Assembly (NCBI GenBank): GCA_007115705.1
Contig: QXEO01000247.1
Coordinates: forward strand, 12,714,253-12,778,252
Direction of reading: 5' to 3'
Length of the DNA: 64,000 nt
Origin: Dactylis glomerata
Taxonomy: Eukaryota > Streptophyta > Magnoliopsida > Poales > Poaceae
Both the position numbers and the translations under genes were made by a program. Under the pieces are notes generated by a model that did not search any database, had not been told where the DNA came from, and worked only from the letters and a program-made list of their open reading frames with translations. How positions within the stretch are numbered: the stretch's first letter is position 1; each line of letters starts with the position of its first letter. Shown piece after piece: positions 57,801-64,000 of the stretch.

Positions 57801-58044
57801 TAAATTACACTGACACAAAACGTACGATTTTGGTACGACACAACACATCAGTCCTTGATCACGCCACTAGGCATTCATAATCACCACTGATGAAGCCATC
57901 GTACCAAAATTGTATGACAGTTACGTAAGGTAGTTCCTCATTGTAAATTGGGGTGTCAAACACTATACATATATGCATTTGGCATGTGCACCCTCTAAGA
58001 CATGCCGGTTTAGGATCGCCCCTGGTCGTGACAACTAACAAGTA
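54866..58044. other. Intergenic DNA without a supported gene
   Basis: GC-rich patches at 55250-55700 and 56350-57500 contain ORFs (55354-55755, 56413-56664, 57152-57586), none with a recognisable domain or convincing start. A short inverted repeat is at 57821-57916. Nothing else recognised. Confidence 0.55.
57821..57916. repeat. Short inverted repeat (hairpin)
   Basis: CGTACGATTTTGGTACGA (57821-57838) pairs with 57899-57916 at 16 of 18 bases, with a 60-bp loop. It could be a MITE remnant; no target duplication was identified. Confidence 0.6.
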
Positions 58045-58204
58045 CTCTCTCCGTTTTTAAATATAAGATGTTTTAGCTTTGTGAAGCAAATGTATCTAGA
58101 CATTTTTTTTAGTATATATGTTCACTTGAATATACATACTAAAAGATTTCTCAATACACTTGCTTCACAAACCTAAAACATCTTATATTTTAAAACGGAG
58201 GGAG
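58045..58204. mobile_element. Stowaway-type MITE (Tc1/mariner)
   Basis: A 160-bp element flanked by TA dinucleotides (58043-58044, 58205-58206). The ends CTCTCTCCGTTTTTAAATAT and its near-inverse ATTTTAAAACGGAGGGAG are terminal inverted repeats that extend about 32 bp (AAGATGTTTTAG / CTAAAACATCTT). CTCCCTCCGT ends and TA duplication are diagnostic of Triticeae Stowaway elements. There is no coding capacity. Confidence 0.95.
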
Positions 58205-60436
58205 TAACAACGTTCGGCGAGTTATTCTGGTAATAAAAAGTCAAACGTAAAAGGAACTTCTTGAGGCTGACTAATATTCACAAGGCTGATATATATGTCA
58301 ACCCAAGTAAATTCGTAGAACAAACTTGGATTTGTACCCTTTTTTCACTAATGTGTGTATATGATCTCCTTTTATAGCATTATGTTGGCTCTAGAAACTA
58401 GAGCTCACATGTTTTTCCGGTAAAACAATAAGTTGAAAAAAAGGCGCTTTAAAGTTTGGTTTGCTAAAGTTCTCCACAACCCTTTACATGACATGAAAAT
58501 TTACTCGACATATCTCTATCCAGTAAAAGATAGACAGGCATGCGCTAACAACTTGCACTCGCAAACAAATAAACAATAAATGGAGGACAAACCAAGGACA
58601 AGAAAATCAGTAAAAATCACCCTTCAACGTTACGCTACACGAATGAAATGCTGCACAGCAAGAAGCACCACACATCTATTACCTTGCGGGCCCACAAGCA
58701 GGAAATGTTTGCACCTACCGCTAGCTCCTTTCTTTCCTAGTACACACATGAGGCGCCCATCCCCATCCTCGCTCACTGACATCAGCACGCACGATTCTTC
58801 CTGATCCGCTGATGTCCCTACCTGAAAATGAAAATGATGCGGTGAGAAAAGGCCGGTCATGATCGTGCCACAGGTCTTTCACTATGCTACTAGCCGAATA
58901 AAGCAAACTAGCTCCAGCCAGCTCCTTATACGGCTGTACGTACGTTACATGCCAACAACCAAAATTGAAGCGATGGTCCTCCATTGCTCCATACATCAAT
59001 GGATATATATGGCCCATTTTTTGTTTCTGAGGTGGTGGTACATAACAGCTTCCCAAGTTTCCACCATGATCCCAAGTCGAAAGGCATGATATGATTCGGG
59101 TCTCAAGCGGTGGGTATTGTATATGTTCCTCGAATGAAACAACCAATTTGGGTTTCTCTTTTGTGAAATGTATTCAAATCTGCACCGTTGACGTTATTAT
59201 CAGGTAGCACGTGCAAGAGGCATATCTATGGCGTAAATAGATGTTGCTGTTTTGGTATAGCGTAGAATTTGTCAGCTAGGAGGAGATCGTAGGTAGCCAT
59301 GACATTTTATCCATCAGCAAATTTAAATGCCATGTGCTGCCTTGCTAAGCTGTGGACACGATGATTGAGCACCAGTGCACCACCATCACCCACTCTACCA
59401 CCATCATTACTCATGTTTAGGCTCAAGTACATTCAAAAGGCTATACATGATACATTGGCATGCATGCATGTATCTTATAGACAGTTCGTTGAATAATTAG
59501 GCCTAGTCCAATTGTAACTCAACACCCCAAAGGCAGGAAAACCATCTATAGATCATCTAGAGTACATGCTATCTACTAACATATATCGCATTCTTATTTT
59601 CTTCCGGCCACAAATTATAGGCAGATGCAGAGCTCTCGGTAGGGCAGCTGCCTTACCTTGATTTTTGGCAGATGAATTTAAATATTCATGCTTTTTAAAA
59701 TGATATGAGTGGTCATATGTCAAAAAGGAATCAAGGTGAGAAAGTTATGCATGTTTTAGTGAACACCGCGTAAAATCAATTTCGAACAAAAAACATGCAC
59801 TAGATCTAGTCTAGTCAGAAGGAGGGGTGTTGGCCGGGAGGCTGGAGCCGTCATGTGGATAAGAGGTGAGAACGAGCGCAGTCCAGAGGTAGACGGTGAA
59901 TACTAGATTTATGTCTGTGTGAACGGCTTCTACATACGAGAATAGTCACCGCACATCAGAGAATGGCGTGGGATGCCTAGAGATATATTTCTCCTAGAAT
60001 TGTACGTAGCATTCATGTATTGAGACTATTTTGGTATTTCTATCAATTTTTTTAGAGTTTGACCTACCTCGAATTCTTTCGTCCTTCCCCTCCGATTATA
60101 CCGGTGCGATTTTCATTTCAATAAAAAAACACTGTTGTCTCCTATTTAGCAGTGTACAAAAAAACCTTATACAACCAAAAGTCCTAGAGATGAAAAAAAG
60201 GGTGAAAGTAAAAGCACACTGTCACATTTTATTACACTGAGCACCAGGCTTGAAATCACGGTTGACGTGACCGCGCCGCAAGCACACAACGCATGCTCCA
60301 ACCCCCGGCGCAGGCAGAAACGAAAAGGGCACCTGAAGTGAAAACCACGAAGCAGGGCCAGAAATAGCAACCACGCCCCCGACCCACAACCCAGCAGCAG
60401 CAGTACCACCACCCGCAGCGCTGGACTCGACGCCAC
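58205..60436. other. Intergenic DNA upstream of the SCAR gene
   Basis: A+T-rich, with no supported gene. The minus-strand frame 58721-59146 and others lack recognisable features. Confidence 0.6.
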
Positions 60437-60741
60437 TTGCCCACAGCACCCCCCTCGTGCCCCGCTGCGCTGCGCTCTCCCCTTTCCCCCACCGTCCCTT
60501 TCGCCCCGCACCCTGTCGGAGACCGACGCTCCCCTCCCCGTCGGCGTCGCCTCCACTCCTCCTCCCCGTCAGCCTCCTCCTCGGCCGCCCCTCTTCCGTG
60601 CGGAGGCGGCAACCTGCTGGTGACGCGCGCGACCGAAGTCGGCGCCACCTGCTCCCACTGCAAAAGTAGCCGTTGCGGCGTCGCATTTATACCGCTGCAG
60701 CGTCATGAGCCCCTCCGCGCCTCGGCGGTGAGGACGTGGAG
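60437..60741 (+). promoter_or_regulatory. GC-rich 5' leader/promoter region of the SCAR gene
   Basis: A strongly GC- and CpG-rich tract directly before the start codon, unlike the A+T-rich flank further upstream. It probably includes the transcription start and 5' UTR. No clear TATA box at a convincing distance was found. Confidence 0.5.
60705..60731 (+). CDS. Upstream ORF (8 codons) in the SCAR 5' leader
   Basis: ATG AGC ... TGA encodes MSPSAPRR and stops 10 nt before the main ATG at 60742. If the transcript start lies upstream of 60705, this uORF would be met first and could reduce SCAR translation. Its function is inference; the context CGTCATGA is weak to moderate. Confidence 0.45.
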   Translation: MSPSAPRR

Positions 60742-63700
60742 ATGCCGTTGGTCAGATTCGAGGTGCGGAACGAGGTCGGGCTGGGCGACCCCGGCCTCTA
60801 CGGCGGCGGCGGCGGTGCGGCGGCTGGGAAGCGTGGCGTCGTCGGCGGCGGCGGCGGGGGAGAGGCGGACCCCAAGGCGCTGCTCGAGGGCGTCGCCGTC
60901 GCGGGCCTCGTCGGGATCCTGCGCCAGCTCGGAGATCTCGCCGAGTAAGCCGCCTCCGTCCCCCTTTACTACCATCTCCCTTGCTGCCTCGCGGCCCGAT
61001 TTCGGTTCAGTTTTTTTTTTTCGGTTCAGTTATTTGTGCGTCTCTCGATTCGGCAAGTTCGTTTGTTGGTTCCAGACTTCCAGTTCCTGGTGGGATCTGG
61101 TCCGCTTCGTGTGTGTGGTGATTTTGGCGGGCATCAGCGGTTGGGGAAGTGTCTGGGCGCTGGTTCGTTAAGTACAAGTGTTTCTGCTTGCGATTGGGGG
61201 CGGTTGGAAGGGACTGGGATCTGGCGTTGAGGTGGTTGTATTCGATTACACTGCTACGTTCTATGAGTACGAATTATGGAAGGCTTGTGGTTATCCACAA
61301 AATGGCACCAGCTGCATTTGGGCTGATTCTCCGAGTTAGGAGTAGGATTGAATTGGTTTTGGGAGGCATGCTTTGCTGTATCGGTAGGAGCTGTTGATGT
61401 GTTTTCTAGTTATGCCATGTTTTGGGTAAGATGAGCTTATGCTTCTGTAGAGTCCCCGTTTTAGTAGATAACCTAGTGGGTGCCTTCACTAATATACGTT
61501 GTTCAATGCTTCGGCTTTGCTAATTCTGGTGCAAATGTTTAAAGCTGCTGGCAATTTCTACTGTCTGTTGACCGAAAACTGCCACCATTCTTAGGAATTT
61601 ATTTTTGGTTATTAATAATTTTATCGTTTTTGTTGTTTGTCATTGCATTACCTGTTTTTCCCCCATTTTTTACCTCAGTATTGTTTTCTGACAACGTCAG
61701 GTAAAACTGGTCTTCTAGCTTTCACTTGGTTTCGGGAATATCTTAACTCCTGCAATTGTCATCTTAAACTGTTAACATATAATGCTTTACTATGCCTGAG
61801 ACATGCTTTGGTCATGCCAGATTTGCGGCGGATGTTTTCCACGACCTACATGAGCAAGTTATAACCACATCTGCTCGGGGGCGTAAGGTGCTGACTCGAG
61901 TACAGAACATTGAAGCAGCACTTCCATCGCTGGAAAAGGCTGTGAAGAATCAGAAGAGCCATATACATTTTACTTATGTACCAGGTAGTTACTTCATCAA
62001 GGAATCACTAGTAGAAAGAAAAAGCCTAGTTGATGCTAATTGAAGTTGGCTGGTGTTGATGTAAATTAGACTGATCTGAATATTACCACTGGCAACGTGA
62101 AATCAAGTAAAACTTGCAGAAAAAAATCCCAACTGATTAAGGTTGATGTCACTAAATTGGTACAAACCTTTTTGGGTAATAAGTTGAACTGTCCATAATG
62201 TCAGAGCACTCCTGGTTGGTGGTAATGAATAATGAACCTAGCTTTTGCTTTACCATTACTAAATCCACATGGTACAAAATGTCTCATTTCTAATTCAGTC
62301 TCACATCAGATGTCTCTTGACCATAACCAACAATGGTTTAAGACCATCGTGCACCCTTACTTATTTTGCTCACTAAATGCAGGCTCTGACTGGCACGCTC
62401 AACATCAAAATGAGCAAAATCACCTGCTATCCAGTGATTTGCCTCGCTTCATGATGGATTCCTATGAAGAGTGCCGAGACCCACCACGACTTTACCTTCT
62501 CGACAAGTAAGGATGATTGTTTTCCTTATTCAACCGCCGTTGGGTATCTAACATGATATATTTTCAGATTTGATAATTCTGGTGCTGGGGCTTGTTTGAG
62601 AAGATATTCTGATCCGTCGTACTTCAAGAAATCATGGGATGTGATGAGAGCAGACAAGACTGCAAATCTCCAAAATGAAAGGAGATCTCAGAAAATCAAG
62701 GTTTTATTACTTATTTTCTGCTTAGCTATATAAGTCAAAACACGGGTACAAATGACATAAAAACCTATCTACCTGTGGGCTGTGGTGCTGCTGCTCCAGT
62801 CTACTCTGTGAGCAAACATTTCAACATAATCTGTTATGTAATAATCTAAAAAACAAATTACAAGATGCTATTATTTATTCCACCTCAAGTTCAGTTAGAA
62901 GTCTGAATATTATTTCCGTGAACTACTATATGTCTTGGTTTTCTTTTGAGAGACATTACGAAAAGTGACTACGTATGGTGTCACTAAGTTATATCGTTGT
63001 GCTAAAATTTCTGGTAGAAGCAGGAACTACCGGTTCCAGTAAAATATCAAGAAGAATTAGATATGTACTTGTTTAAAATATATTTTCGGACACCTTTCAT
63101 GTGGTCATTTTTATTCCATAGGAGTTAAGCCTATTGGAATTTTTTAATAATTGCCAAATGCATTGCTGAGCTAACATGCTTCATCGCTTCTGTTATGGAA
63201 CAGCTGTAGCTTGTTGGTGTTAGTTTTGGCAGATGTAAATTTTTTGCTGGTAACTCTACGCTGAAAGACTTGGTTGAATTTGGACAGAGAAAAGGATCAC
63301 GCCTGAAAGAACCATATCCTGGACAGGCCACATCTAGGCATAGGAACGGTGAATTGCAGCGATCACTCACTGGTGTTCAACTTACCAGCAGGTTTTACGC
63401 ACAAATCCCAAACCCGAAGATACAATAATTGCAATATATGTCATCCTCCATGACTTTGTATTTTTTATGTGTTAGAAAATATATCTTGAGTTTTTACTCT
63501 TAGTCTCTTACCATTCTTTTTACCAGCAGGCAGTGTGCATCTCCCAGCACCGACGGCCAGAGCTTTTCGGAGCATAGATCTACGTCCGATGCAAGATCTA
63601 ACCCTGACAATATAAGCAGGTCTTCTTCTTTTAGTTCGAAGGCACGACTGAGTTTTGCAGAACCGGCTTTAGAAACAAAGCCTTCTTTAGTTTCTCATGA

Positions 63701-64000
63701 TCATGACAAGCTGTCAAATAATAATCTGCACAAGCTTAGTGATGCGTCTTCCTCCATCCTGCATAGCGGGACCAGGGCACATGATCTAGGTGATGATCCG
63801 GAGCAAGATTCCCCGTCAGATGAGATGGTTGCTAGGTCACCTTCTGTTGAATGGCATGAAAAGACTGCAATTGTCATGACTACAAGTTCTGTCTACTGTG
63901 ATGATGTTGTGATGGATAGGGCTGAAAATCCAGAAACTGAACATACTAAGCCTGTGCGGCAAGAAGTTGATCATAGGGAGATGGAAACTTTGGAGCAGCA
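60742..64000 (+). CDS. SCAR: SCAR/WAVE family protein (Arp2/3 activator), 5' part, runs off the window
   Basis: Exons with consistent GT/AG sites and phases: 60742-60944, 61821-61984, 62383-62506, 62568-62700, 63288-63391 and 63530 to beyond 64000. The protein starts MPLVRFEVRNEVGLGDPGLY, the typical plant SCAR start, and runs through the N-terminal SCAR homology domain (PKALLEGVAVAGLVGILRQL; FAADVFHDLHEQV; ARGRKVLTRVQNIEAALPSLE; DLPRFMMDSYEECRDPPRLY; YSDPSYFKKSWD) into a basic stretch (RRSQKIK/RKGSRL). Exon 6 begins the Ser-rich middle region (SPSTDG, SRSSSFSSKARLSF, SPSVEWHEKTAIVMTT). SCAR proteins act in the SCAR/WAVE complex downstream of Rho-type GTPases to activate Arp2/3 actin nucleation, shaping trichomes, pavement cells and other cells. 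The C-terminal WH2/acidic part lies outside the window. All visible exons are intact. The start at 60742 is chosen over the in-frame GTG two codons earlier. Confidence 0.93.

Noticed and set aside
58721..59146. 141-codon minus-strand ORF
   Set aside because: No domain or conserved motif and A+T-rich surroundings; probably chance.
60437..61171. 244-codon plus-strand ORF overlapping SCAR exon 1
   Set aside because: GC-rich shifted frame; the SCAR frame starting at 60742 is clearly the conserved one and intron 1 starts at 60945.

Overview
The window is nuclear DNA of a grass, almost certainly a Triticeae species (wheat, barley or Aegilops type). The evidence is nested Angela/BARE-like Copia elements, a sirevirus-like element, a Tat-like Gypsy element, a Stowaway MITE, and plant-type intron-containing genes. 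Nothing bacterial, organellar or CRISPR-like is visible. All coordinates and exon models were read by eye from the sequence; no database search was possible.

Layout. Bases 1-27205 are a tandem satellite of about 666 bp per unit, about 12 copies. It is split at 6896/26129 by a sirevirus-like, gag-only LTR retrotransposon (6897-26128). The 5' LTR of that element contains a younger, coding-dead Angela-like Copia element (8504-16911). The satellite is cut at 27205 by a second Angela/BARE-like Copia element on the minus strand (27206-44536). Its gag gene is interrupted by a minus-strand Gypsy element (32354-40861), which carries an extra antisense ORF encoding an AT-hook plus a B3-like domain. The second Copia region has an unusual LTR-internal-LTR-partial-internal structure and ends abruptly inside the remains of a host XS-zinc-finger (SGS3/IDN2-type) gene (44537-45904).

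From 44.5 kb the sequence is gene-space-like. It holds a likely solo LTR (47372-49012), a small ORF with one in-frame stop (49103-49894), two convergent B3 (REM-type) gene copies each with one nonsense codon (50195-51194 plus; 51718-53983 minus), a weak hypothetical ORF (54314-54865), and a Stowaway MITE (58045-58204). The window ends in the first six exons of an apparently intact SCAR/WAVE gene (60742 to beyond 64000).

Relations. LTR comparisons by eye agree with the nesting order: sirevirus about 42 substitutions in 2288 bp; inner Copia 4 in 1725; minus-strand Copia about 35 in 1730; Gypsy about 14 in 905. Diverged relatives of the satellite lie in intron 1 of the minus-strand B3 copy, which links the satellite to local low-copy DNA. 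The five nonsense codons in the gag-pol frames of the minus-strand Copia and the Gypsy element are all TAG, at sites where family sequences carry glutamine; this fits cytosine deamination of methylated CAG. The most novel leads are the AT-hook/B3 antisense ORF, the satellite-intron relationship, the chimeric inner Copia, and the multi-LTR Copia structure.
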